From: Azolla caroliniana
Taxonomy: Eukaryota; Polypodiophyta
NCBI GenBank assembly: GCA_043228905.1
Contig: JBHGNT010000016.1
Location: forward strand, 15,314,001 to 15,378,000
Length of the DNA: 64,000 bases
Direction of reading: 5' to 3'
Positions 1-11,739 of this stretch are shown one piece after another. The position numbers were made by a program, and so were the translations under genes. The notes beneath the pieces are model-generated. The model saw nothing but the letters and a program-made list of their open reading frames with translations. It made no database searches and was not told the origin of the DNA. How positions within the stretch are numbered: the first letter of the stretch is position 1; every line of letters starts with the position of its first letter.

Positions 1-10
1 ACACAGAAAA

Positions 11-1083
11 ATGGACAATTCGTTGGGAGGCATGTTCAAGCTCACCGGCTCCAACTATTCAGTGTGGAAGTCGAAGATGAGGGACATGCTCGTGGTTAAA
101 GATCTTTGGTTGCCAGTTCAGTTCGGGGACAAGAGACCAGACAAAATCGATGCCACGATATGGGAGGTGATGCACATGAACACAACGGCGTACATACGGT
201 GCTTCATCGACATGAGTCTATACAACAACATCAATGAAGAGAGTAAGGCTCATGAGCTCTGGGAGAAGATCGGCATTATGTTTCAGAACAAAAATGTTGT
301 TAATCAAGTTTCGGTATTTCGGAAGCTAATAAGACTTTGAAACCAAGATGGCTCCAGCATGGTGGAGCACATGAATGCCTTCCAGGGGTTGATCCACCAA
401 GCAACATCATTGGAAGTACCTCTCGCCGATGAGGTACTAGCACTACTCATGCTCGGTTGGTTGTCACTTTAGGCAATGCCGGGCCGGAAGGGAAACAGTT
501 ATCCCTAACAAGAGTGAAGTTGAGCTTGCTAGACGAGGAGGTGCGTCGGAAAGACAAGGATACGAGCTCCGACTCCAAAATGCTCCTTACTGAATCGGAA
601 CGCGGAAGACAAAGGAACCGTAGTCCCCCGAACCGGGAAAATTCGGGGACACGGTCAAAGTCAAGGGGGAGGCCTACTTGCTTATATTGCGGCAAGCCAG
701 GACACTTCCAGAAGAACTGTCGGCACTTCCGAAAGGACAAGGAAACCGAAAGTACCGATTCGAAGCGGACACCGGACCGGAACGGTAAAGACCGAAGGGG
801 GCCGAACCGGAAGGGAATGAAGACAATCGCGGCAAGTGAAGAAGAGTTGATGCTCATCACCGAGGAGAGTGAGTTGAACCTTGCCGGCAACGAGACAACG
901 TGGGTTGTCGATTCTGGAGCATCGTTCCACCTTACCCCGGACCGGAAATGCTTCTCATTCTACACAACCGGTGATCACGGCTGTGTCCGGATGGGGAATG
1001 AAGGTACATGCCGAATTATCGGCATAGGAGACGTATTGTTGACAACACGAACCAGATGCAAGCTGCTACTGAAGGATGTCTGA
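11..1083 (+). pseudogene. Copia copy 1 gag and protease region (broken)
   Basis: The first block (11-340) is the N-terminal Copia gag, with the motif KLTGSNYSVWKSKM. It stops at a TGA and shifts frame around 340-457. The second block (457-1083) carries the gag zinc knuckle CLYCGKPGHFQKNC (CX2CX4HX4C) and the protease active-site motif VVDSGASFHLT. The block ends at a TGA where copy 2 has CGA. The family makes one Gag-Pol polyprotein, which this copy cannot. Confidence 0.85.
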
Positions 1084-2317
1084 CACGTTCCGGAGGTTCG
1101 ACTGAACCTGATATCAGTCGGTCGGCTAGATGATGAAGGCTACACGAGTAGCATCCGCAACGGAGTCATGAAATTTAGCAAAGGGAGCCTAATAGTGGCT
1201 CAGGCCCGGAAGGTCAACACGTTGTACCTGATGAATGCCCGGCTATGTCCGGAAGAAATGAACGTGGCTTCCGACACTGTCGGTGAGCTGCAGCACAAGA
1301 GACTGTGTCACATGAGCGTGAAGTGGATGAAGAGGCTTGCCGATGACAACCTCATTCCGGTGAAGAACGTGCATCTTGAGAGGTGCACCGACTGCCTAGC
1401 CGGTAAGCAAAACCGGACCTCCTTCCAATCAAGGCCACCGATGAGACGTAATGCACCATTGGAGTTGGTGCATACCGATGTGTGTCAAGTGGACACGAAG
1501 TCCCATGTCGGAGCGCAGTACTTTGTGACGTTCATAGATGACCATAGCAGGAGGCTATGGACCACACCGTTGAAGACAAAGGATCAGGTGTTATCCGTCT
1601 TCAAGGAGCTCCACGCAAGAGTGGAAAGAGAAACCGGACGGAAGCTGAAGTCCGTTCGAGCAAATAACGGAGGGGAATACCGGGGGCAGTTCGAGGAGTA
1701 CTGCCGCTCGAAGGGAATCCGGCTCAAATTTTCCATGCCGAAGATGCCGGAACTAAATGGGCTAGCGGAGAGGATGAACCAGACCATAATGGAAAGGGTC
1801 CGGAGTATGCTTGCGCATGCAAAATTACCCAAGACGTTTTGGGCTAGCCCATGCTAAACTACCCAAGACATTTTGGGCTGAGGCGCTGTCGACAACGACG
1901 TATGTGATAAACAAATCACGCTAAGTGGCCTTGGATGGAGACACGCCGCAAAAGGTGTGAACCGGTAAGGAAGTGTCCTATCGGCATTTGAAGGTGTTCG
2001 TGTGACTCGCGTACGTGCATGTTGCTAAGGACCGGAGAGGAAAGTTGGATCCAAAGACCCGGCCATGCATATTACTTGGATACGGCGATGATGAGTTCGG
2101 CTACCGAGTGTGGGATCCGGTTGACAAGAAGGTTTTCCGGAACCGAGATATTATCTTCATGGAGGACAAGACTCTTGCCGATTGGGAGTCGGAGAAGAAC
2201 ATAATGAACTCTGATGAGATTCAGACCCACCCGGCTAAGAGCCGGTTGACACTTGAGGAACCAGCCGGTTACGGTGAGGATACCGAACCGGCTAGAAGAA
2301 GTAGTAGAGGAAGCTAA
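1084..2317 (+). pseudogene. Copia copy 1 integrase region (broken)
   Basis: This contains the pre-integrase zinc-binding segment (LWHKRLCHMS-like, here mutated to LQHKRLCHMS) followed by the integrase core, with VHTDVCQ, FIDDHSR and a degraded NGLAERMNQT stretch. A local duplication near 1850 introduces a stop. The C-terminal KVFGCLAYVHVAKDRR segment is damaged near 2000. All of it parallels the better copy at 13800-14700. Confidence 0.85.
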
Positions 2318-4042
2318 AACCGGAACCGGCCAAAACCCCGAATCGGATTCGGATGAAGAACAAATGGAGGAGCCAGTTGCCGAAAGCCAAAGATGGAGAT
2401 ATCCTCTCAGAGAGAGAAGGGCCCCCCGAAGATTTCCGGATGCAGAGCATGTGTTGCTGACCGATGAGGTGGAGCCGAAAAGCTTCGAAGAAGTGAAGGA
2501 CAACACCCATAGCCGCAAGTGGTTAAGTGCCATGCAGGACGAGATGGATTCCCTGCATGAGAGCCACACGTATAAATTGGTGGAGTTGCCGAAAGGAAAG
2601 AGGGCACTCTGAAGCAAGTGGGTGTACAAGTTGAAACCGGGAGATGTCGGCAACCCTCCAAGGTACAAAGCTAGGATCGTGGTGAAGGGGTTCCAGCAGA
2701 AGAAGGGCGTGGAATTCAACGAGATATTTGCCCCAGTAGTAAAGATGACCTCCATCTGGACGGTGTTGAGCATAGCGGCAAGCATGGACCTCGAGGTAGA
2801 GCAGTTAGACGTGAAGACGACGTTCCTCCATGGAGACCTCGAAGAGGAGATCTACATGCAGCAACCGGAAGGATTTGTGAAGAAAGGGAAGGAGCACCTA
2901 GTTTGCCGGTTAAAAAAGAGCCTCTATGGGTTGAAGCAGGCTCCCCGGCAATGGTACCGGAAGTTCGACTCATTCATGACCGATCAAGGGTACCACAAGA
3001 CGCAGGCCGATCATTGCGTATTTGTGAAGAAGTTCGAAGGTGGAGACTTCCTGATACTCCTCTTATACGTGGACGACATGTTGATCGTCGGACGAGACCA
3101 AGTCAAGATACAGACGCTGAAGAAGGCCCTGAACCGGACCATCTCAATGAAAGACTTGGGTCCGGCAAGACAGATGATGGGGATGCATATCATCCGAGAC
3201 TGGCCAACGAAGCAATTGTGGCTGTCACAGGAGAAGTACGTGACAAAGGTGCTTCAGCGGTTCAACATGTCAAATGCGAGACCGGTCGGATCGACACTTC
3301 CGGCAAACTGCAAGTTATCTGCTAAGCAAAGCCCGAAGATGAAGGCAAGAAGGCGGATATGATGAAGATACCATATGCCTCTGCCGTCGGGAGCCTAATG
3401 TACGCAATGGTGTGTACCCAACCAGATATCGGAAATGCAGTCTGAGTGGTGAGCCGGTTTATGAGTAATCCCGGTAAGGAGCACTAGAATGCGGTAAAAT
3501 GGATACTTCGATACTTGAAAGGCACCTCAAGTATGTGCCTCCGATTCGGCTCCAGTAAACCCCAACTTGACAGTTTCACCGATTCGGATATGTCGGCTAA
3601 TGCGGATACCAGCCGGTCAACATCCAAATATGTCATGACATATGCGGGGGGAACTGTTTCGTGGCAATTGAGGCTTCAGAAGACGGTTGCGTTGTCAACC
3701 GCGGAAGGGGAGTACATGGGGGCTGTGCAAGCCGGCAAGGAAATACTATGGATGAAGGACTTCATCAAAGAGCTAGGGATCCGGCAAGAGGAATACCGGC
3801 TCTATTGTGACAGTCAAAGTGCCATCCACCTTGTGAAGAATGCAGCGTATCATTCCAGGACGAAGCACATCCAGCGGAGGTACCACTGGATTCGGGAGTG
3901 AGTAGAAGACCGAGAGTTCATGCTGACAAAGATCCAAACGGAGGAGAATGGGTCGGATATGTTGACCAACGTGTTGATGCCAGACAAGCTAGACGCATGC
4001 CGGAAGGAGATCGGATTGACGAGGCATCCCATGCCGGAGTGA
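2318..4042 (+). pseudogene. Copia copy 1 reverse transcriptase and RNase H (broken)
   Basis: The RT fragment at 2622-3362 includes VVKGFQQKKGVEFNEIF, the Copia hallmark LYGLKQAPRQW and the catalytic LLLYVDDMLIVG. The RNase H part (3515-4042) includes LSTAEGEYM, YCDSQSAIHL and HSRTKHIQ. Stops and a frameshift near 3360 separate the parts. The final TGA is followed directly by the polypurine tract AAGGGGGAG at 4042-4050 and the 3' LTR. Confidence 0.85.
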
Positions 4043-4052
4043 AGGGGGAGTT

Positions 4053-4670
4053 TGTTAGGATCTCAGTCCCTCCGGATGGGATACGAAGGCCCAACATCAG
4101 AAGACCCGGTGAGAACCGAATGACGAGTACCCGGCCAGGAAGACCCGGTGAGAACCGGATGTTGCAAGCCTGGTGAGAACCTCTCACCGGATGAAGGGAC
4201 ACATATGTAGATATGTTTCTGAGAGCCCATTGGGGCTATATCTGTAAATAGTCCTAATGTCATATTAGTATAAATGTGACCTAGGGAAAACAGTGTGATG
4301 GGAATCATAGTTGTTGTTATTACCTTTGTATAGTGTGATTGGTGTAATGACTGTACAGAGAGAGAGAGACAGAGACAGAGACAAAGAGAGAGCGATACAG
4401 AGCATGTGTCTATTGTAATCGCCGCCAAGCAAAGATTGTGAGCAAGAGGTCATTGCCTCCATGCTCCCTGTTGTACTCCTTGACATAGTGATAGTTTGGA
4501 GTCTATGGACTCCCATGGTTTTTCCCTCTCAAGGTTTTCCACGCTAACATCTTGTGTATTCTCTTTCTGTTTTTGTACTTACCTCCATTCCCATTTCCTC
4601 TGTGTTTGATTTTCATCAAGTGATCTACGCTTCGGTTGTGGCCGGAGATTAGTCCGCATATTTCACGTCA
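4053..4670 (+). repeat. 3' LTR of Copia copy 1
   Basis: It starts TGTTAGGA just after the polypurine tract and ends ...TTTCACGTCA. It is alignable with the copy 2 LTRs, sharing the CCTCCGGATGGG start, the GTCATATTAGTATAAATGTGAC core with its TATA-like segment, a GA-rich run near 4357-4400, and GGTTGTGGCCG before the end. The CCGG-rich tandem units of the family are degraded here. The outer target duplication cannot be tested because the 5' side is outside the window. Confidence 0.85.
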
Positions 4671-4692
4671 CAAGATAAGGCGGTGGATTAGA

Positions 4693-5199
4693 ATGGGGAC
4701 ACAAAACATCCGAGTAACTAAGGCACTCTCATTTCGTGAAAATAGAGCAATTGGAGAGCATAAGTGCTTACAGGTAATCCGAAGAATGCAGACAAGCCCA
4801 GGCACTCCAAATCTTCTCAACACCAGTGAAAGCAAAGAAGACCCCGCACCCATGGCGTTATCCAAAGCAACCAAAGCATGGTTCAACCGGAACGGACTAG
4901 AGGGATTCCTCCGAATAGTAGAAGCACCTCCGCACGAGGAACCGAAGAAGGTCGTTATGCGGACAAACCTCGAGGAAATAATAGAGGAAGTTGTGCGTAC
5001 CCTAATCGGACTACTGGTGGGAGGACTATTCTCCATTGAAAGCCCTTCCACCGAGACCCTGACTGAGTACTTTGGTGAGTACTCCATCACTGGCAAGGCG
5101 TATAGAACACAAGGGGGCAAAGACCCCCTATTCCGAGAGGTTGCACGCGTTCTCCACGAATACGGCTTCCTGCACCCCCACCCTCCAGCAATGCCTTAA
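4693..5199 (+). pseudogene. Small ORF of unknown function at the 5' end of the coiled-coil element
   Basis: This is an open frame of 168 codons from the ATG at 4693 to TAA at 5197. A second in-frame ATG (4852, MALSKATKAWF) may be the true start. I do not recognise the protein. It has a helical central part (LEEIIEEVVRTLIGLLVGG) and no retroviral motif. It shares the CCGG-rich, charged style of the following ORF. A possible intron (donor GTGAGT near 5275, acceptor TTCTCGCAG ending 5350) would join the leader to the coiled-coil frame. This is inference. Confidence 0.4.
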
Positions 5200-5355
5200 A
5201 ATATAGCCGTATTTATCATCGTAACATACAAAGCAGTTAAAGTAGATTGGTCGGTGATCATCGCTAATTCATTGTGAGTGTCCATCCAATCGGTTGTGGA
5301 TGGGAAGAAGGTATGGACTGCAGTAGCGTAGTGACTAACACTTCTCGCAGCCTAG

Positions 5356-7584
5356 GTGCCAGCCATTAAGGCAAAGAAGAGGGCTTGACTGAGAGATACA
5401 ACGCCGAACAAGCCATCCAAGCTGCAACAACTCCTGGCCAAGCATAACCCCAGATGGGCAGAGGGATGTTCGGCGCAGAAGGAAACGGAGCAGCCAAGGG
5501 ATTCGGTGCAGAAGGAAATGGAAACAGTGGTGCCAATGGAAAAGCAAGCAAAGGCCTTCAGAATCAAGCTGCGTCGACAGGAAAAGGAAATGGACGACCT
5601 TGTTTGGAGGGCGCACCAAGAAAACACGAGGGAAGAGGCAGAGGAAGAACCAGCCGAAACCCTCCAACATCGGTCAAGGAAGCACGACACAAAGCAGCAG
5701 GGGGAAGGAGTGGGTCCAACGCTCGACAACACCCCAGTGACCTGCTCAGTGGTGGGAGAACCCCGGATAGAGGCAGAACCTGAAATAAGGCTAGAAACGG
5801 TGACCACAGGTCAGCAAGAACCAGTTATAGTGATGTAGACCTCGCCAGGCCTTCAAGAACAGAAACACGAGGAAAGCCATCCAGAGCAGACACCAGTACC
5901 ACTAACCCAAGGGTTCAAAACGGAGGCCGAACCAACAGTGGCACACGGACTGCCATTCGTCCTCCCAATACAACAAGGAACCTCCCGACAATGGCTGAGA
6001 TGGCTAGGCGAGCAGGTGTCGAGAAATGTGAACCGGTTAGAGCAAGAGGAAAGGGTGCAAATGGATCGGTTGCTAGCCATGACTAAAGAATTAGAAAAGT
6101 CCCGAAAACGGATTCGGAGCTTAGAAGAAGCAAGAACATGCGGTCGGTACGGCCCAGACGACGCCAAAGACAACCACAAAGCCGGTGGCACGGGCTAATA
6201 CACAAACAAGCAATGAACCAGGGGCTAACATAGCACCGATAACGAATAACGAGCATGAGCAAGAAATAGCCACCTTAAAGGAAGAGTTAGCAGCTCAGGA
6301 GGCCCTACGAGGCAAAGAGAGGGATCAGAAGAAAGCAGTCGAGGAAGAGAAGCGAAGAATTGAATAAACCCTCCGAAAAGCTCAAGCAAGCAACGACCGG
6401 CTGAAGGAGGAGAAAGAAAAACTGTTGCAAGAAAAAGACAAGCTTCGGAAGATGGCAGAAAGCAAAATTGAATGGCTGAAGGAGGAGCTCTGGCAACAGA
6501 AAGATAGGGAGGACCGCGCACGAGGGAAAATCAACCGGAAGTTAAAACAAAAAACAAATGATTTTGAGAAGCTGCACGGGGATCACAAACAACTTGATGC
6601 GGAGCATAGGAAGTTAATTGTAGAGTGTGACCGGCAGCAAGAGAAGATCAGAGAGCTCCAAGCTGAAGTAGCAAAGAAAGTGGATGCCTTGGCAGAGGAA
6701 CAGACAAAGGCAGTCGAGTCAGCGAAGCTGCTAGAGGAGGCACCAAGAGAAAGGACGGTGCTCACCCAGCAACATTACGAGGAGGTTGAATGACCAAAAA
6801 TGGTTCTGGATAGGGTTCATACGACCTATCAGACCCAATTGTTGGACTATGGGGTACAGGCCCACGCAACCACGGCTCTGATAAAGAAGTTGAAGGAGAA
6901 CAAGAAGGCTGCAAAGGACAAGTCCAAGCAGGGGGTCAACCGAATCCGGGCTATGGTGCTGGCATGGAAAGAACGAATGAAGCGGATGATCGAAAAAAGC
7001 TTGGTAGAATAGTGGACAAAATGGACGCAACAAGCAGCCGAGTTACAGGTCCTACGAGCGGACGTCAAGAATTGGAGAAAAGAATACTACCACTTCTATA
7101 AGATGGATGCGGAAAGCATTGTCACCATCCGAGAAGAGTTCTCGGATGACTTTCTGTCCTTGGCCAAAGAGCAATTGGCTGTTGTCAAAAGGCTGGTGGA
7201 ACGATTAGATGATGACCAGCTCGGCACCCAACTCCAATTCGAGCGATTCGAATGGGAGCATCGACAAAAGGAGATAGTGCAGATGAAGGTCGCGATCAAC
7301 CTCAATGATGAAGAACAATCTCCGGATCAGCCACCAATTGAAACCGAGGCCGGGGCAGCGCAGCCGGATAGAGACAAAACAGAGTAGCCAGATGAAGCCG
7401 GATCGGAACAACCAACATAAGCCAAACAGGAGCAGCCGGAAGGAGTAGAAGAAGAGCCGAGAGCGAAGGGAGCCGGAGAAGACGGAAATGCCGGAAATGG
7501 AAAGGAGCAACAGTAGCTAGAGCGGGAGCAACAAAGTGAGGAACCCCTTGACCTGACTATCTTAGACATACTTGATGAGGAGTA
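5356..7584 (+). pseudogene. Decayed coiled-coil protein ORF, about 740 codons
   Basis: One reading frame (frame 1) stays coding-like from about 5356 to 6184 and then continues in frame 2 to a terminal TAG at 7582, implying a single frameshift near 6185-6200. Internal stops are few and mostly look like point losses of CAG, CAA or GAA codons, for example TAA at 6365, TAG at 7010 and TAG at 7385. The product is rich in Glu, Lys, Gln and Arg with heptad-like runs such as KLHGDHKQLDAEHRKL and QEKIRELQAEVAKKV. The C-terminal tail is rich in acidic residues, Pro and Gly. No known domain is recognised. It ends about 85 bp before the polypurine tract, as the last gene of an LTR element would. Confidence 0.5.
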
Positions 7585-7678
7585 GTGGAGCTAACCCATG
7601 GGTTCGTCATACAAGGTGTTGTCCCACAGGCGTGCCATGTGTTGGCCGTTGGCGGCCAAGTATGTAATGAGGAAGGGG

Positions 7679-8113
7679 TGAGCCGGTTTCCAGATATATA
7701 ATAATATTATTAGTTATGGACGGATCCGGAATAGGTATGCCAATCCGGATCCAGACTGATTCGTAGCCGGTTGCTAGTTAGGCACCATTTTGTAGCACTT
7801 AACCAGATGCCTATAAAAGGATCCGGGTATCGATGTATTTAGACGACGGAATATTAATATAAGAAAGTTTTGTTATTTTATCTTGTGGATGTTTATGTTC
7901 CTATTCCGGTATGCACTTAACGTATGGATCTTACGTGTGTAATTGAGGTGTGTAGTGAATCCAGATACAGAACCGGAAGATAACCGGTTATGGTTGTTAG
8001 TGTTGAATCCCTTACCATAACCACCCTTTGGTGAAGTGTTCCAAAGGGACACCTTGTGTTAAAGGCAAGTCCGGCCCAGGAGTAACAGAAGCGAGCGAAC
8101 TTTTTGCACAAAT
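7679..8113 (+). repeat. Putative LTR of the coiled-coil element
   Basis: It begins TGAGCCGGTTTCC directly after the purine tract at 7669-7678. It contains a TATA box near 7809, then AT-rich leader-like sequence, and may end near TTTTTGCACA at about 8113, where the minus-strand Gypsy remnant begins. No second copy is in the window to confirm the borders. Confidence 0.4.
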
Positions 8114-9030
8114 ACCTTCAATGTTTTGAGACTTGTTCGAGTTGTGACCTTTTGAATTACTTCGATCTTTGCTTCATCAACATGAACTCCTTCTTAGCAC
8201 ACCACATTCTCCACATTACCTTTACTTGTATATACGACTATTTTATCTAGATTCTCATCTTGAAAATGATGTGAAAGTTGATCTCGTTTGGTTGAGTCAT
8301 TCAAGGGTTTGAAGTCAATGACATTCTTCTTTGGAACCACAACAATAGGTGACACACACTTCAAATCCTCCATATGATAAATGAAACTCACTTGAAACAA
8401 TGCTTTCAACTCCTTTATTAGGTCTTCCCTTTCACAATCCCCAATTGTCGAAGCTTTTGGGCAATTGGTACACTTTCCTTCAACTTGATGTGGTGTTTGA
8501 TGCCTTCTCCTCTTATCTGTGAATAGTCATTTATGAATAACTTTGGAAACTTAGAAAGAAAAAAAATAAACCTTAGATTCTCTTCTCCTTGCACTTTGTT
8601 TGAATCATCATCTTTTTCCCCTTTATGGTAATAATACCTACTTCAATGACTTCTCCTTCATCCTTCGACACCACGTGGAACAATTTCTTTTCCATATCCC
8701 ACGAAGATCGATCTCTTGTTATGCTTTCCTCTTCTTGCTTGCCATTGTCGATAGATGTTTCCTTCTCCTTTATACACTTGAGTACTCGTTGTAGATACAA
8801 GTCGTAGAATATGTTAAACCACTTTGATGGTGATAAGTTCATCATACTCCAATCCTGTATTACATGTAATTCTTACATCCAAGATCTTACTAATACTAAG
8901 GAGCAAGATGGCCCTTTATGGAGTATCACATGTAAATCCATTGAAATGGATATGCCAAAACACTCAATAACAACATCCTCTATATAGAAGACATAATTTT
9001 TCTCTCTAAATCCGAACACGACTTACAAAG
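8114..9030 (-). pseudogene. Old Gypsy reverse transcriptase remnant
   Basis: On the minus strand, 8194-8409 reads KCVSPIVVVPKKN followed by IDFKPLNDSTKRDQ. This matches the Gypsy RT core (VSPIVVVPKK...DFRKLN..T..D) with an internal deletion. Downstream, VDEAKIEVIQK resembles the end of the Gypsy RT palm. The 8573-8845 frame is lysine- and glutamate-rich and unassigned. The remnant is a different, much older lineage than the chromovirus A that abuts it at about 9031. Confidence 0.55.
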
Positions 9031-9280
9031 GCTAGGAGGCTTAAGACTGGCGTTGAACCGATTTGGTTCTAAATAATTCCTTGTGCCTCCTTTTATAGTG
9101 TTCTCAGGAGTACTCCTGAAGTTTCTAGAATATTCTAGAGAAATCTGGAATATACATCAATTTTTTATAGTAAAACTTAAATGAAAATAATATCCTTCGT
9201 ATTACAAAACATAGCCTAAGGGTAAGAGCTCGACCCATGTAACATAAGGTCATGGGTTTGAGTCTTGCCATATCATGACA
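9031..9280 (-). repeat. Truncated 3' LTR of Gypsy A
   Basis: It begins (minus sense) TGTCATGATATGGCAAG at 9280. It includes the TATA region and the AAATCGGTTCAA segment, and loses homology to the 5' LTR at about 9031. Roughly 200 bp of the R/U5 end are missing. Confidence 0.8.
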
Positions 9281-10790
9281 CTTTCCTCACTTTAAAACGA
9301 CGAGTGGCATGAGTCGTTTTGGATTGAGGATCAGGTTTGTCTGGATATTGACGATAGAAGTCTTCAAGAAGACCACGAGCATTGGCCACATTCTCTATCG
9401 GTTCCCAAGTACACTCGTTGGGACTATATCCTAGCCAATCGACTAAATAGTAGATCTTGTTGCGAACAATCTTGGAATCGAGGATGGCGGCAACCTCGTA
9501 CTCAGGTCCATCTTCAAGCTCGATCGGGGGTGGAGGTTGTTTAATACGACCTGGGATGGTGGTGTCTTGATAGGGTTCGAGGAGAGAACTATGAAACACC
9601 GAATGTATCCGAAGTTGTGGAGGTAGATCGAGACGAAAAGCGACATCATTAATTTTTCCGATAATACGGAAAGGACCTAATCGTCAGTAATCCAACTTCT
9701 CGCATGGGTGAGTAGTCTTGACGTGTCGTCGTAGTAGCCACACCCGATCTCCAATGTCAAAACTGGATGGAAACCGATGACGATCCGCGTAAACCTTGTG
9801 TGTTTGTTGAGCTTGTTGTAGATGAGTAGATAAATCTGCTTGTATCTTATGTAGCCGCTCCAAACGATCCTCTGCACAAGAAATTGTAGGTAACTCTAGG
9901 GTTTCAAATAGACACCACCGAGGGTGAAAGCCCATGTAAGCATAAAATGGTGTCACCTTTGTCGATGAGTGGACAGAGTTATTATACGCAAATTCGGTGA
10001 AGTGGAGAATATCCGCCCAGTCATCTTGATGATAGCTTAAAAAGCACCGAAGCTACTGCTCCAGCGTTTGATTTGTTCGTTCTGCTTGGCCGTGTGTTTG
10101 TGGGTGGTAGCCGGAGGAGAGGTTACAAGTGACCTAAAGCATTTTAAAGAGGTGCTTCCAAAACTTCGAGACGAACTGGGGTCCGCGGTCGCTAATGATA
10201 CTATCGGGAAGGCCATGATTCCGACATACTTCACGCATGACCATTTCGGTGGTTTCTTCACTGGAGATTTCCTTAGTACATGGCAAGAAATGGGCCATCT
10301 TTGTATATCGATCTACTATTGTTAAGATTGCATCGAATCCCTTAGAGACCGAAAGATCTGTGATGAAATCTAGGGCAATGGATTGTCATGGCTTGCTTGG
10401 AATTGGTAATGGTTCTAATAAACCATATGGATGATGCCTTGGCATTTTTTCTCTACAACATGTATCACAAATCCGAACAAAATCTTTGACAAATTGTCGC
10501 ATATGGGGCCACCAGAACGATCCTTGTACTAAATCTAGTGTTTTAGTACACCAAAATGCCAAATTGTATATGTGTCATGAGAGTTTTGGACTACTTGAAG
10601 GTGACAAGTACCATTAGGAACATACAAGAGTTTCTTAAAGAATAGTAATCCATCATGACATTCGAATTGTCAATAGTCCGCACCTGGTTGTTGCGACTCT
10701 GAACAAGATGCTCGAGAGGGATCAATTTGTGCTAGAATGGCTTGAGCGAAAACATCTGTCTTCAAGTTCTCACGTATGGTATCGATAATG
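9273..10790 (-). pseudogene. Gypsy A integrase with C-terminal chromodomain (broken)
   Basis: In the minus sense, the integrase C-terminal part (9684-9956) includes FYAYMGFHPRW and DIGDRVWLLRRH. It is followed by a chromodomain (9273-9599) with YEVAAILDSKIVRNKIYYL and VDWLGYSPNECTWEPIEN. Chromodomains in Gypsy integrases bind histone marks and steer insertion to heterochromatin. The catalytic core upstream is present only as fragments in several frames. The stop falls inside the start of the 3' LTR. Confidence 0.85.
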
Positions 10791-10816
10791 TGGGAATCCA
10801 GGGGCATACCGAAGAC

Positions 10817-11739
10817 CTACGTTGCTTGCAATCGTGCCGGTCCCAAGATTACTTGCTTTTGGTTATCGAAAGCCTTCTCGCCGGGACACAGTGCTAGATA
10901 CGAACGTCGTGATAATGCATCTACCTTCCCTTGTTGCTTCCCAGGACGATATGTAATTTTGAAGTCGAAACGAGTGAGGAATTGGGGCCACCGAGCTTGA
11001 CGTTGATTTAACACACGAGCATTCTAAAAGTAGGCAAGGTTTTTGTGATCACTGAATACGATGACTTGATGAGAAGACCCCTCTAGAAAATGTCTCCATT
11101 GCGTAAAAGAGTCCACTATTGTTAATAGCTCCTTATCATGAATTTCATAGTTGATTTCCGTGGCGTCAAACTTGCGTGAATGGAAAGCCACAGGATGGAG
11201 CTTTTCATCATCGCCTTGTTGAGATAGAATGCTACCCAAGGCAAAATCTGACGCATCTGCTTCAATGATGAATGGTTTTTCTGGATCAACCGGAGCTAAA
11301 ATAGGAGCTAATGTAAATGCCTTCTTAAGACTCTCAAAAGCAATGTCTGCTTCTTCAGACCAAATGAACGATTTTCCCTTCCTGGTAAGTTGTTAGAGAG
11401 GCAGAACAAGCTTTGAGTAATCCTGTATGACCTTGCGGTAAAAATTGGCAAAGCCTAAAAAGCATTGCACATCTCACAACGAACGCGGAGTCTACCACTC
11501 TACCACCGTTTTAACCTTAGATGGATCCATGGAGATGCCTTCCGAGGAAATGACATAGCCCAAAAATATTACTTGGTTGCACCTGAAACTACATTTTTCC
11601 AGTTATGCATAAAGACCATGTTCTCGAAGTCGTTTTAGTACTAACAGTACATGAGAATCATGCTCTTCTTGGGTCTTCGAATAAACCAGTAGATCATCCA
11701 AATAGATGATCAAAAAATCATCCAAGAGATCTCAGAATA
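10817..11739 (-). pseudogene. Gypsy A RT C-terminal half and RNase H (broken)
   Basis: The minus strand encodes the RT thumb and connection and then RNase H, with [37 protein letters not shown] and [10 protein letters not shown]. At 11739 the frame runs into the Copia 2 LTR. The remainder of the RT continues at 17216. It parallels 59260-60110 in element B. Confidence 0.85.

Larger units (their letters stand above)
1..4670 (+). mobile_element. Copia family-1 copy 1, decayed, 5' end outside window
   Basis: This is a Ty1/Copia LTR retrotransposon with domain order gag, protease, integrase, reverse transcriptase, RNase H. The window starts a few bases after where the tRNA-Met primer site lies in copy 2 (12494), so the 5' LTR is outside. 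Its sequence runs parallel to the copy at 11740-17215 throughout. It carries many stops and frameshifts, several at former CpG sites, for example CGA to TGA near 1081. A short tandem duplication of about 35 bp lies at 1820-1880. It ends in a 3' LTR finishing ...CACGTCA. It is clearly not functional. Confidence 0.9.
4671..8113 (+). mobile_element. Remnant of a non-autonomous LTR element coding a coiled-coil protein
   Basis: Between the copy 1 LTR and a Gypsy remnant lies a unit with a small ORF (4693-5199), a long decayed coiled-coil ORF (5356-7584), a polypurine tract GAGGAAGGGG (7669-7678), and an LTR-like segment starting TGAGCCGG with a TATA box (CTATAAAAGG, about 7809-7818). No protease, RT, RNase H or integrase motifs are seen in any frame. 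The layout fits a large non-autonomous retrotransposon whose 5' part was replaced or cut off at the copy 1 insertion. The right boundary is an estimate. Only one LTR-like end is present, so LTR identity is not proven. Confidence 0.5.

Noticed and set aside
4063-4516. Minus-strand ORFs with Ser-Leu repeats in the Copia 1 LTR
   Set aside because: They are read from the GA/CT repeat of the LTR and have no coding support.
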